Positions 50,554 through 59,368 of a stretch of 64,000 nucleotides of DNA are shown piece by piece. The stretch comes from Azospirillum sp. OGB3. GTDB lineage: Bacteria > Pseudomonadota > Alphaproteobacteria > Azospirillales > Azospirillaceae. The first letter of the stretch is position 1. Each line of letters opens with the position of its first letter. The notes under the pieces were generated by a model that saw only the letters and a list, made by a program, of their open reading frames with translations, made no database searches and was not told the origin of the DNA. The stretch is taken from positions 48,492 through 112,491 of the forward strand of contig NZ_JACHYN010000018.1 of NCBI RefSeq assembly GCF_014192915.1, written 5' to 3'. The translations under genes were made by a program, and so were the position numbers.

Positions 50554-51422
50554 CTTGACACCACCTGCTTTCCGACGCTTTCGCAGTCTTGGTGGGCCGC
50601 TTTGAGGCCTTGCAACGTGACGTCCTCTCCCTTCCCAGCGGAGAACTTGTAGAGGTTTGTTTCTGAGTTCAGATTCCCTGTCCTAGCAATTGGATCCCGC
50701 ATGATACGGCAAATGTCCCGCGCGTACGCCGCAGGTCGCCAGTTGTACGGCGATGCAATGCCAACCACCCAGTCCTGAACCCGCTCAACGACAGGATTTC
50801 CAGTGCTTCTGGCTTTGAGAAAGCTAGCGTGTGCCGCGGCGTATCTTGGGTTAAAGCCTGCAGCTAATCGAGACGCGACGTAGTCGATTGCAGCGGCCTC
50901 GGTCGGAAAAGCGATGTAGCAACGGTTCTGGTCGGCGTCGCCGCGCTCTCCCGTGGTGTCCTGGCATGCGAGGACGTAGCGCGGGCGGCTGTTATTCCGG
51001 GTCCATTTCCAACCGAACAAGTTGCTGGCTTCCAGCGCCGTTCTCGTAAAGCCGGATCCGCTCTCGATGATAGCCATAGCTATGATAGCCGCAGCCGGAA
51101 TGCCATGATCGTTCTCGGCCTTTTGCGCGATCGGCGCGATACGATCAATGAACGCCTTGCGCTCGGTCGCTGTTGGGTGCCCTGGCTTGGGATTGTAGCA
51201 TGGCCATGCCGTCCGCACCTTTCGGGCTTCGTCACGCTCTGCTGGAGTGCGGACGAGATCAAGGCGACGCTCGACCTCTGACACGGGCATGTCACAGGCC
51301 TCTGGGGCCAGGAGGACGTCGCGGGAGGCCGTATTTGACGACAAGGTCTGTGCGCTCGCTGAGACCGACAGAACAAACAGCCCGGTGACGAGAACGGTAC
51401 CAGCTGCAAGGACGCGGCGCAT
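50550..51422 (-). CDS. exported glucosaminidase-domain protein
   Basis: 290 residues with a signal peptide (1-24, ending ASA). Residues about 95-235 follow the glucosaminidase fold (PF01832): GIPAAAIIAMAIIESGSGFT with the catalytic Glu, then ALEASNLFGWKW and a C-terminal segment of the domain (WVVGIASPYNW). Such enzymes cleave peptidoglycan. On plasmids they often open the wall for conjugation. Two Cys pairs may be disulfides. First gene of a two-gene unit. Confidence 0.75.
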   Translation of the reverse strand: MRRVLAAGTVLVTGLFVLSVSASAQTLSSNTASRDVLLAPEACDMPVSEVERRLDLVRTPAERDEARKVRTAWPCYNPKPGHPTATERKAFIDRIAPIAQKAENDHGIPAAAIIAMAIIESGSGFTRTALEASNLFGWKWTRNNSRPRYVLACQDTTGERGDADQNRCYIAFPTEAAAIDYVASRLAAGFNPRYAAAHASFLKARSTGNPVVERVQDWVVGIASPYNWRPAAYARDICRIMRDPIARTGNLNSETNLYKFSAGKGEDVTLQGLKAAHQDCESVGKQVVSR

Positions 51423-52101
51423 GGAGCACCTATAGTTTCACAACCCACAGGAAGTATTGCAGCAGCCTCAGAACGTCGCAACCGCCCAGATGGTTAACTT
51501 TCGACCAGTGCGCTTCGAAGTAGTTCTCCGAATGCTGTCTAACTGGTCTCTAACTGCTGAGACACCTTAAAGCTGGTCTCCAGAATGAGTTGACGCGGAT
51601 GCCGACGATGACGTTTGCCACTCCGGTGAGAAAGGCGAGGGCGAGCCGGTCCAATACGTGCTGCGCGGCCCCCTCGTTGGCCGGCGGCCATGCGCAGGCC
51701 AGTGCAGCGATACACCGGACCTTGCCAAGTACAGAAATGAGCGGTTGTCGACCTCACGAATGACGCGTTGAGTCCCCACGCGAATGAAGAAGCGTAGCCT
51801 CTCTGTTATGTCGGTCGTGGGCTCCAGTGGCCGCCCTAGCCCGGGCAGCCTGCCCGTCATTCAGGCAAGGGCGCGGAAGTGTACGGGACCGCTGGGAACC
51901 GTCCAGTAGGTACCGGTACCATGCTCCGCGTCGGATTACCCGACATCGGGTAAGCTCGGCCTCAAAGAGCAAGCATTACCGTGACCGCTATGCCGCATCC
52001 GGATTAATGTGCAGCACGCGCGCAATGCAATGTTGACGCACATCGCAACACCTGCGAAGCTCAAGACAGACCTTAATCCATAAGAAAAATGAGGCTGAGC
52101 A
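51423..52101. other. about 680 bases between glucosaminidase and parA
   Basis: No convincing gene on either strand. Contains one parS-like site (51936-51953). The 60 bases before parA are AT-richer and hold its promoter, presumably bound by ParA through its N-terminal helix-turn-helix. Confidence 0.45.
51936..51953. promoter_or_regulatory. parS-like palindrome 3
   Basis: TTACCCGACATCGGGTAA, the same palindrome with one central change, 148 bases before parA. Confidence 0.7.
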
Positions 52102-53184
52102 ATGGATGGATTGACGCTCAAGGGGGTGCGCGAGCAGCGCGGAGAATCCCAGGCGGATTTTGCAAACTGGTTGAACGCCGGCGTCGGCCGAAGCTATGAC
52201 CGAGCCCGCATCAGCCGCTGGGAGTCGGGCTCTGAAAAGATCCCTGGAGCCGTTGCCAAGTTCGTTGAGGCCAACTCCGACACCGTCGGCGACAAGCTGG
52301 TGCCTAGCCTGCGCCAGTCCCTCCTTGCAAGCAGCGATCATCTGTTTGGCAAGCCGGATAGGCTTCCAGCGCGGCACACCGCCTGTGTGGTTCTGGCGCT
52401 CGCCAACCAGAAGGGCGGCGTGACGAAATCGACCAGCTCGTGCAATCTGGCCTTCCTGCTCTCCGAGATGGGGAAGCGGGTCCTGCTCATTGACGCCGAT
52501 CCTCAGGCCAGCTCCACGCAAAGCCTCGCGATCAACCCGATGCAGCTGGAGACGGAAGGGCGATCTCTCGCCCATCTCCTGCTCGACGAGGATGCCGACC
52601 CGGCGCGCTTCCCCACGAAGGTCTGTGATGGTGCATTCGACCTTATTGGCTGCTCGATCACCTTGGCGCAGGCTGAGGGTCAGCTGAAATTCGGCCAGAC
52701 CCAGGGCGACAAGGTGCTGGGCGAACGCCTAGCCGCCCTGAAGCCATCGTATGATGTGATCATCATTGATTGCCCCCCCCACCTTGGCGGGCTGACGGAA
52801 AGCGCGCTCATTGCCGCGGACCAAGTCCTAATCCCGACCATTTGTGAACCGATGGCGGTGTTGGGCGTCCCTCATCTCATCAAGACGATCCAGGACGTGA
52901 AGCGGCGCGGCAATCCGAAGATCGAGATCCTTGGCATTCTGCCCGCGATATTCGAGCGACGCTCGACGATCGACATGCAAACGCTTGGCGACCTGCAGGC
53001 GGCATTCGGCGCTCACATCAAAGTGTGGGACCCCATCCCGAAGCGCAAGGACTTCGCCAAGGCCGTGCAGACCGGCAAACCGCTATTCGCCATTGTCCCG
53101 AAGTCTGATGGCGTCGAAACGTATCGCTCCATAGCGCGCGCCCTGCTCGCTAAGGCGCCCGCCCTGGAGGCAACCCATGTCTAA
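52102..53184 (+). CDS. parA: ParA partition ATPase with N-terminal helix-turn-helix
   Basis: 360 residues. Residues 1-60 form a helix-turn-helix region (LKGVREQRGESQADFANWL, ISRWESGSEKIPG), as in type Ia ParA proteins that repress their own operon. The ATPase has Walker A NQKGGVTKST (102-111), with Thr where Gly is usual in KGGVGKT/S, and a Walker A' IDADPQASST. A Walker B-type IIIDCPPHLG follows. It drives segregation of the replicon together with ParB and parS. It overlaps parB by eight bases. Confidence 0.9.
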   Translation: MDGLTLKGVREQRGESQADFANWLNAGVGRSYDRARISRWESGSEKIPGAVAKFVEANSDTVGDKLVPSLRQSLLASSDHLFGKPDRLPARHTACVVLALANQKGGVTKSTSSCNLAFLLSEMGKRVLLIDADPQASSTQSLAINPMQLETEGRSLAHLLLDEDADPARFPTKVCDGAFDLIGCSITLAQAEGQLKFGQTQGDKVLGERLAALKPSYDVIIIDCPPHLGGLTESALIAADQVLIPTICEPMAVLGVPHLIKTIQDVKRRGNPKIEILGILPAIFERRSTIDMQTLGDLQAAFGAHIKVWDPIPKRKDFAKAVQTGKPLFAIVPKSDGVETYRSIARALLAKAPALEATHV

Positions 53185-54061
53185 GAAGTTCGCGAACACC
53201 AACCCGGCCTTTGGATTAGCGACGGCGACGATCAACCTGGATCGCGTCACGAACCCCGATTTTCCGGAGGTTAACGAGATTCTTTTGGACAGCATTCATC
53301 CGTCGCCGTCCCAACCTCGCACGATCTTTGACGATGCTGAGCTCTCGGGTCTGGCGTCGAGCATCCACACCCACGGGCTGAAGCAGCCAATTTTGCTACG
53401 TCGCCGCGCCGAAGGTGGCTACTTGTTGGTCGCTGGCGAGCGCCGTTACCGTGCCCACCGATTGCTTGGACGCGACAAAATCCTGGCGATCGTCGTTCCG
53501 GACAATGAAGACATCGAGGCCACCGCGCTCATCGAGAACCTCCAACGCGTTGACCTGACGCCTGTTGACGCTGGGCGCGGCTTGCAGGGGCTTCAGGAAC
53601 GTGCGGCAGAGCGGGGCGAGAAGCTGACTCAAACTGCTCTCGCGCAGTTCATCGGTAAAAGCCAATCCGAAGTCACACGGCTGTTGAACATCGTCAAATT
53701 GCCGGCCGCTGTTTTGAACGAATACGAGGTCATACATAAGGACGTCTCAAAGTCGGCTCTGACTGAGTTGCTCGGGATCGACAACGAGGCGATGACCATA
53801 CACCTCTGGGGCATGGTCAAAGACGGCGCAAGCGTAGCTGAAATCCGGAAAGCGAAGGCAGCCTACCGAGAGAAGCTCGAGCCTGCCGCCCAGGCCACTG
53901 AGCTGCCAAAGGCCGCGCCGATCGACAAAGCACGCAAGCAATGGCGCACGGTTGTGACCAGCCTGAGCAAAGTGGAAATTCGCCCCCAGGATCTCTCATC
54001 CGAGGACATGGACGATCTGCGGCGGCTGCGCGACGCGATTACCAGCATAATTGGGGAATGA
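53177..54061 (+). CDS. parB: ParB partition protein
   Basis: 294 residues. The N-terminal ParB/Srx CTPase region has LLVAGERRYRAHRLLG (GERRxR) and ALIENLQRVDLTPVDAG (ENLQR). Then comes the helix-turn-helix LTQTALAQFIGKSQSEVTRL that contacts parS, and a C-terminal dimer domain. Start at 53177 inside the end of parA. The palindromes at 49.3, 49.5, 51.9 and 54.1 kb are its likely binding sites. Confidence 0.9.
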   Translation: MSKKFANTNPAFGLATATINLDRVTNPDFPEVNEILLDSIHPSPSQPRTIFDDAELSGLASSIHTHGLKQPILLRRRAEGGYLLVAGERRYRAHRLLGRDKILAIVVPDNEDIEATALIENLQRVDLTPVDAGRGLQGLQERAAERGEKLTQTALAQFIGKSQSEVTRLLNIVKLPAAVLNEYEVIHKDVSKSALTELLGIDNEAMTIHLWGMVKDGASVAEIRKAKAAYREKLEPAAQATELPKAAPIDKARKQWRTVVTSLSKVEIRPQDLSSEDMDDLRRLRDAITSIIGE

Positions 54062-54108
54062 GCATGCGCCGTGGATCTGGGAGACTCCTTGGTCCACGGC
54101 ACCAGCCT

Positions 54109-54130
54109 CTTTACCCGACATCGGGTAAAG
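54109..54130. promoter_or_regulatory. parS-like palindrome 4
   Basis: TTACCCGACATCGGGTAA core with CT/AG extensions, 47 bases after parB. Confidence 0.7.
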
Positions 54131-54303
54131 CGACGGGCAGGGGGATGAGCTCGCTCACCGCCCCCGTTGCCTATGTATGTTCAGCGGCACGTTCCACCCA
54201 TGCGAAAGACGCCAGTTTTCATCGTCTTTCGAAGCCGCGCGGCTCGCATCAATCCCTCTATTATCCGCGCCGTACACCGAGCCGAAGCAGCGGAAGAGGG
54301 CGT

Positions 54304-55603
54304 AGTGAGGATCAAATTCGGCACCTATAAACCGGAGGAAGGGCCTGAGGAGGTTCCGGTTTACTGGGACTCCGCAAAGGTCATGAATTCCCACTTCACC
54401 GTGATCGGCCCATCGGGGTCGGGCAAAACAACCCGCTTGCGACGGTTGATGGCGGGGATGGCTCTGGTCAACCCGAAGATCCGGTTTGTGGTCCTCGATC
54501 CCCATGGGGATATGGGCGTGACGGGCGAAGACTCGTTCCGATTTAGCACAACATCAGAACTCGGCCTGAACCCTCTTATAGTTCGCGAGGACCCGGATTA
54601 CGGCGGCGTCACAAGGGCCATCGAGACCTTCATCAAGACGATCAGCCGGACCAGCCGGCCGCTCGGCTCCAAACAGGAGCACACTCTTCACAACATCCTG
54701 CTCGACCTTTACGCCTACCTCGGCTTCCACGCGGACCGCCCCGAAACATGGAATTATCGCTTCGACGATCGGCACAATCCGGAGATGTCCAAGCGGCATC
54801 CCACCGTGAAGACACTCAAGTGGTTTATGGAGCGCAAACTGACCCAGGTGTTTTTGGGAACCAGCTCCGAAACCGTGGCTGCGCTCGACGATCTGAGCCG
54901 TAAGCTGCGCTCTATGGATCGTGCGATAAAGAAGGAGATTCGGGGAGAGGAGACCAGCGTGGACGTGGACAAGCTCAAGGACAAGTGCCGCGAGCTGTTC
55001 GAGCGCTTCCTGGAAGGTATGAATGACGGACAGGAAGTCAGTGCACTGTTCCGCTATGGGAACAAGGACGTGCTTCAGAGTTGTTACGAGCGGATATGTA
55101 ACTTGGAACGATCGGGACTTTTTCGTGCTGACACTTACGTGTTCGATCCTTCCGCACCCATCTGGCGATACGACCTCTCAGCGCTGTCTTCGGACGGACA
55201 GAGAATGGCGGTCGATTTCATCTTGGATGAAATTTTCTCGACAGCGCGTGGGGAAGGTCAAAAACCAGAAACAGAGATATTCATCCTACTTGATGAAACT
55301 CATAAGTTTATCACATCCGAGCCGGATCATATTATTAGCGTACTGGCACGCGAAGCGCGAAAATTCGGCCTCGGGCTGATTCTGTCGTCGCAAAATTTGA
55401 CCGATTTTCCGGACGAAATACTTGCGCAGATGGGGACCAAATTCGTCTTGGGCGTCGATCCCATCTTCCTGGATCGCGCCGCTAAGAAGTTGAAGGTCGA
55501 CACTCGACGCCTCGAGCGCATCCAGACGCATAAAAGTTCGATCATCGCGATTAAGAACAAAGGGGACAGCGGGACCCGGTGGCTGGACATGACACTGGTC
55601 TGA
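54304..55603 (+). CDS. HerA/VirB4-like ATPase
   Basis: The GTG at 54304 (GGAAGAGGG upstream) is preferred; in-frame ATGs at 54173 and 54200 add a low-quality N-terminus. Walker A GPSGSGKTTR is near residue 34-43, Walker B IFILLDETHKFI near residue 325-336, and SQNLTDFP is an arginine-finger-side motif as in VirB4/HerA DUF87 ATPases. Such enzymes translocate DNA or protein in transfer and end resection. No nuclease NurA or other transfer genes adjoin, so its job here (plasmid transfer, segregation or defence) is open. Confidence 0.75.
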
Positions 55604-55624
55604 CTGCGGCGCGCCTTGCGAAGC

Positions 55625-55637
55625 GCCCGTTACGGGC
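55625..55637. promoter_or_regulatory. GCCCGTTACGGGC palindrome, copy 4
   Basis: Identical 13-base inverted repeat, 46 bases before the GTG start of the DUF1643 gene and 21 bases after the preceding stop. Confidence 0.6.
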
Positions 55638-55683
55638 CTAAAGTGACGATGCGCTTCGCGCCGCCAAACCATCTGGTGCCCCC

Positions 55684-56271
55684 GTGACCTCGTTGTTCGA
55701 CTTCACCCCTGCGGATACATCCCGCTATCCTGGATGGCCTTGCGCGTGGTCGCACACCGACCGGTACGACAGCAGTCATCGCTACACGCTCTGGCGCGTC
55801 TGGGACGACAATAAACCGTTCATGCAGGTGGTCGGTCTCAACCCCTCCACGGCGAATGAGGATGCCCTCGATCCGACCGTAACCCGCGTTCAGAAGTGGG
55901 GAAGGGCATGGGGCTTCGGCGCCTTCTGCATGACAAACCTGTTCGCATTCCGATCACCACATCCTGACGTCATGCGCGCGGCGACCGACCCCATCGGGCA
56001 GGACAATGATCACTGGCTCGACGCAATCTCGCAACAAGCCGCTTTGGTGATCGCTGCATGGGGCAACGGTGGGGAATTCCTAGGTCAGGCTCAGTCGTTC
56101 GTTACCAGCCGGGAAGGGAAGGGGCTTCCCCCACTTCACTGTCTGGGTGTCACCGCGAGCGGCGCGCCGATCCATCCACTTGCCCGCGGGCGATATCGCG
56201 TCCCCGATGATATCCAGCCCCGCCTATGGATGATCCAGGAACCCGGGCGCGTGGCGCGGACCAAACGCTGA
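55684..56271 (+). CDS. DUF1643 domain protein
   Basis: 195 residues with a GTG start. It follows DUF1643: RYTLWRVWDDNKPFMQVVGL, NPSTAN(E), DPTVTRVQKWGRAWGFGAF and LFAFRSPHP, then AAWGNGG and CLGVTASGAPIHPLARG. The family is common on phages and plasmids and its biochemical role is unknown. The N-terminal MTSLFDF resembles that of the DndC-like protein (MTALFST). Carries the conserved upstream palindrome. Confidence 0.8.
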   Translation: MTSLFDFTPADTSRYPGWPCAWSHTDRYDSSHRYTLWRVWDDNKPFMQVVGLNPSTANEDALDPTVTRVQKWGRAWGFGAFCMTNLFAFRSPHPDVMRAATDPIGQDNDHWLDAISQQAALVIAAWGNGGEFLGQAQSFVTSREGKGLPPLHCLGVTASGAPIHPLARGRYRVPDDIQPRLWMIQEPGRVARTKR

Positions 56272-56343
56272 CTGAAATCGGCCCTTTGTTCCGGCGTCGC
56301 CCACCGCCTTCCACCACGCTGCCCTCAAAACCGTGAGCCAACC

Positions 56344-56733
56344 ATGCCTGCCAAAAGCCCAGAGGTCGCGTCCTCGATGACCAACGCGCAACTTGCCGCT
56401 TATCGTGAACGCCTCGGGCTCACACAACGCGAGTTGGCGCACCGCGCCGGCCTGGGGCTCAGCACGCTGAAGGATCTCGAGCGTGGCTACCGGCAGGACG
56501 GCGAAGGCCGGCGACGACCGGCGACGATCTCGAAGACGGTCGAGCTTGCTCTGGCTGCCATCGAACTCGGAATCACCAGCTATGACGGCCGGAAGCTGAC
56601 GGAACCGGCTGCCGACGGTGTCGGCGGTGACGATGGCGCGAAAGGGCAGGGCAGGCGTATTGGCCGGCCGGTGAGTTCGAAGTATGCCAAACAAGGAGCA
56701 ACGCCTTCGTCCAACCCCGACGACCACCCGTAA
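56344..56733 (+). CDS. XRE-family helix-turn-helix regulator, 129 aa
   Basis: LAAYRERLGLTQRELAHRAG and LGLSTLKDLERGYRQDGEGR form a Cro/C1-type helix-turn-helix (about residues 17-56). A linker and a basic disordered C-terminus follow. ATG 56344 is used; ATG 56377 is an alternative. May regulate its own or neighbouring plasmid genes. Confidence 0.7.
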   Translation: MPAKSPEVASSMTNAQLAAYRERLGLTQRELAHRAGLGLSTLKDLERGYRQDGEGRRRPATISKTVELALAAIELGITSYDGRKLTEPAADGVGGDDGAKGQGRRIGRPVSSKYAKQGATPSSNPDDHP

Positions 56734-56836
56734 GCGCTGCGTGAGGCAGGCGAGGGACGTTGTCCGACGACGCCTTTTGTTTCCGCTGACGTGTGTCCAC
56801 TTCCCGATTTTGAGTGATCCTCGAATCGAGCCGGAT

Positions 56837-56854
56837 GCCATACCGTGGCATGGC
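56837..56854. promoter_or_regulatory. GCCATAC-N4-GCATGGC operator
   Basis: Nearly perfect inverted repeat 25 bases before the RHH gene start. The same operator, perfect, lies at 59306-59323 between the LysR and GNAT genes, and both are preceded by GAG(C)CGGAT. Confidence 0.6.
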
Positions 56855-56879
56855 GACCACCAATTCGGGGGAAGAGGCC

Positions 56880-57491
56880 ATGCCCGCTGTTCGTTCCGTC
56901 AAAGCCAAAGCTGTCTTTCCGAGGGAAGTGCGGCACTCCGAAAGCCAGAACGTCACGGCAGACCTGAACCTGCGCCGCGCTGCGCCGACGCCACGCAAGT
57001 TGAGGGTGATCGGCCGCGATGCTTCAGTTCGCCTTGAGCAGGAGCAATGGGATGATCTGGACCGGATCTGCCACGAAATCGGAATGACGATCAATGAGCT
57101 GGCCCGCCGCATTGAAGCCCGCTGCCACGGCCACTGCGGTTTGACGGCTGGCTTACGCGAGTTCGTTCTGAGCTACTGGCGCTCGGCCGCGACCCGTCCT
57201 CAGGATGACGCGGTGACGCGAGTCCAATCCGTTCTACTGGGCCTTGGTGGGTCTCCGCAGGGGCAATTCTCCACGATGGTTCTGCGCATCCAAGACCGCA
57301 TTGCGCCGCACCTCACGCCTGGCCGAGTTCGAATGATGGCTGATCTGCCCGCCCTGGATCTCGGCATGCTGGGCGCCCAAGCGCGCGAGCGGTGGGGTGG
57401 AGAAGCGCCATGGGAGAAGGGCGAGGACTTCATCGCCGCCCAGGTCCTTCGGAACCTCGTTTCTCCCGCGGCGGTCGCCGCAGTCGCTTGA
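56880..57491 (+). CDS. RHH_4-like DNA-binding protein, 203 aa
   Basis: ATG 56880 with GGAAGAGGCC upstream; an earlier start would include the operator. Residues about 40-80 (KLRVIGRDASVRLEQEQWDD, then EIGMTINELARRIEA) match the ribbon-helix-helix RHH_4 pattern. A Cys/His-containing helix follows. The C-terminal 90 residues are unrecognised. The shared operator suggests it is controlled with, or itself controls, the LysR/GNAT unit. Confidence 0.65.
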   Translation: MPAVRSVKAKAVFPREVRHSESQNVTADLNLRRAAPTPRKLRVIGRDASVRLEQEQWDDLDRICHEIGMTINELARRIEARCHGHCGLTAGLREFVLSYWRSAATRPQDDAVTRVQSVLLGLGGSPQGQFSTMVLRIQDRIAPHLTPGRVRMMADLPALDLGMLGAQARERWGGEAPWEKGEDFIAAQVLRNLVSPAAVAAVA

Positions 57492-57505
57492 CCATTCCAC
57501 ACCAC

Positions 57506-58036
57506 ATGATCTCGGCTGCCGATGTAACTGGCGTGGTGGCGTTCGCTCTCGTTGCCCTATGGCCGTTGGCCAAGGGCCGACAAGCGATGCTGGTAGGCCA
57601 AGCCGCCAGTGCAGCGGCATTCGCTGTTTACTACCTGCTGCTGGGCGCCCATACGGGCGCGGCGATGACTTTGCTGTCATTGGTGCAGGGCTTTGCCATG
57701 TATCCGGTGAAGCGATCCTGGACGCACAAAGCGTTGTTCATCGCCACCCTTCCAACAATGGCGGTCTTAGTGGCGCTGACCTGGCACGGCTGGCCGTCGG
57801 CGTTCGCCGTGATTGGCCTTCTTCTGGCAACGGTCGGACGGTGGCAGGCGACGGCAGCCGGCTTGCGACGTGGCTTTCTAGGGTCGGGGTTCGCCTGGAT
57901 CGGGCACGACATCGTAACGGGCAGTTGGTACGGCCTTGCCGCAGATGCGCTCTGCATGGTCAACCTGATCGTTGGGTCTATGCGAGAAACCCGGCAAATG
58001 GTTAAGCCGGGCGGATCTCAGCGAAGCCCCGCCTGA
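57506..58036 (+). CDS. YgjV-like inner-membrane protein
   Basis: 176 residues, ATG 57506. Five to six hydrophobic segments cover residues 5-155. The pattern (VGQAASAAAFAVYYLLLGAH, then a loop and SLVQGF) fits the Imp-YgjV family of inner-membrane proteins with unknown role. It ends 19 bases inside the convergent LysR gene. Confidence 0.6.
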   Translation: MISAADVTGVVAFALVALWPLAKGRQAMLVGQAASAAAFAVYYLLLGAHTGAAMTLLSLVQGFAMYPVKRSWTHKALFIATLPTMAVLVALTWHGWPSAFAVIGLLLATVGRWQATAAGLRRGFLGSGFAWIGHDIVTGSWYGLAADALCMVNLIVGSMRETRQMVKPGGSQRSPA

Positions 58037-59247
58037 GACATGATCTCGATGCAAGCGTCGATCGCCGCCCGGTACTTAGCGATGTTGCGCCCCTGCTCGT
58101 GATACACCAACCAGAACTGGGCCGTCGCTTTGCACGATAGATCGATCACCCGCAGGGATGGATAATGATCAAGCACACCGGTGGGTTGGAGCGAAATACC
58201 GAGGCCGCTGACGGTGGCCGCCAGCAAACTCATCGACAGATCGGTATCGAGACGCACGTTGTTTGAAGTTCGAATTATGGACTCCCACAACGCGAAATCC
58301 GAGTCATCATCAACGTGTTCGTCGTAGTAGGTGTGAGACAGCAGGTGATGGTTCTCTGCGAGATCTTCCCAGCTTGTGGGCGCTGAATGCCGCGCCAGAT
58401 AGTCATCAGATGCGACCGGGACGAAATGAATGCGGCCCAGCAACAGGCGTACGAGGGAGTTGCTTCTGGGCTCGCTGTAGCCAATCCAGATGTCGGCCTC
58501 ACCATTCAGAAGGTCAGGCTCGTGGGGACGGTACTGGAGCTGCACCGCAAGGCGCGGGAAGCGCTCGAAAAGGTGCCGTAACCTTGGAGCGACCCAGAAG
58601 GCCCCGAGCCCGTCCGTCGTCGCGATCCGCACCAACCCCTCAGGCCTGCGGTCAAGGCTGGCGAGTTTCCGGCGGACATCGGCGATAGCCGCTTCCATCG
58701 ATGTGGCGGCTTGCGCAAGCATCTCCCCGGCCGGCGTCACTTCAACACCCGCCTTCGAGCGCGTACACAGAGTCACACCGAGTGCGGTTTCGAGCGCTGA
58801 GAGCTGGCGCCTCACCGTTTCGAAGCTCATTCCCAACTGGCGCGCCGCAGTGACAAAAGTGCCGGATCGGGCAAGAGCAAGGAACGTCCGCATGCTCTCC
58901 CATCGACGCAGCCGGCCCGAAATCCTCTCGACGATCTCAGGCTCCGGTTTCGTCCGCAGAGCAGCCTCGGCCCCCTCGGCGGCGGCGGCCATGGATCTGG
59001 CGGCGACCAACAGCCGCTCCCCCGCTGGCGTAAGCCTCACTCCACGGCGTGACCGGATGAGCAGCTTAGTCTCCAAGGCAGCTTCCAGGGCGGCGATCTG
59101 GCGGTGCACCGACGACAACGGCTCACCCAGCTTTCGGGCGCCATGCAACAACGCGCCGGCTTCTGCCACGGCCAGATAGACGCGCATCAGATCCCATTGT
59201 CGGTCGAGCGGCGATGCTGGGAGCGTGGGTGGGTTCGTTGGCGGCAT
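58018..59247 (-). CDS. LysR-type regulator with two tandem DNA-binding domains
   Basis: 409 residues from the ATG at 59247; an upstream open frame to 59430 crosses the operator and is rejected. Two complete LysR winged helices occur in tandem. The first spans about residues 18-75 (MRVYLAVAEAGALLHGARKL), the second about 116-173 (MRTFLALARSGTFVTAARQL). Each ends in LTPAG/VTPAG. The effector-binding domain occupies 200-405. LysR proteins normally have one such helix-turn-helix. It is divergent from a GNAT gene with an 18-bp operator between them. Confidence 0.85.
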   Translation of the reverse strand: MPPTNPPTLPASPLDRQWDLMRVYLAVAEAGALLHGARKLGEPLSSVHRQIAALEAALETKLLIRSRRGVRLTPAGERLLVAARSMAAAAEGAEAALRTKPEPEIVERISGRLRRWESMRTFLALARSGTFVTAARQLGMSFETVRRQLSALETALGVTLCTRSKAGVEVTPAGEMLAQAATSMEAAIADVRRKLASLDRRPEGLVRIATTDGLGAFWVAPRLRHLFERFPRLAVQLQYRPHEPDLLNGEADIWIGYSEPRSNSLVRLLLGRIHFVPVASDDYLARHSAPTSWEDLAENHHLLSHTYYDEHVDDDSDFALWESIIRTSNNVRLDTDLSMSLLAATVSGLGISLQPTGVLDHYPSLRVIDLSCKATAQFWLVYHEQGRNIAKYRAAIDACIEIMSQAGLR

Positions 59248-59305
59248 GTTTCCGCATTTAAATGGATAACTTTCCAGATGCAAGTATTCCACAACTAGAG
59301 CGGAT

Positions 59306-59323
59306 GCCATACCGTCGTATGGC
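59306..59323. promoter_or_regulatory. GCCATAC-N4-GTATGGC operator
   Basis: Perfect inverted repeat in the divergent LysR/GNAT promoter region, 58 bases from the LysR start and 45 from the GNAT start. Second copy of the operator at 56837. Confidence 0.65.
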
Positions 59324-59368
59324 GTTCGCTGCTGGCCACGGCATTTGCAAAATCCAACATGCACGGGG

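Noticed and set aside
51539..51860. Minus-strand frames upstream of parA
   Set aside because: No recognisable content, no start signal, and competing frames of similar length on both strands.
52102..54061. repABC replication-partition unit
   Set aside because: ParA and ParB are clear, but no RepC-like initiator follows. The next gene is a HerA/VirB4-type ATPase.
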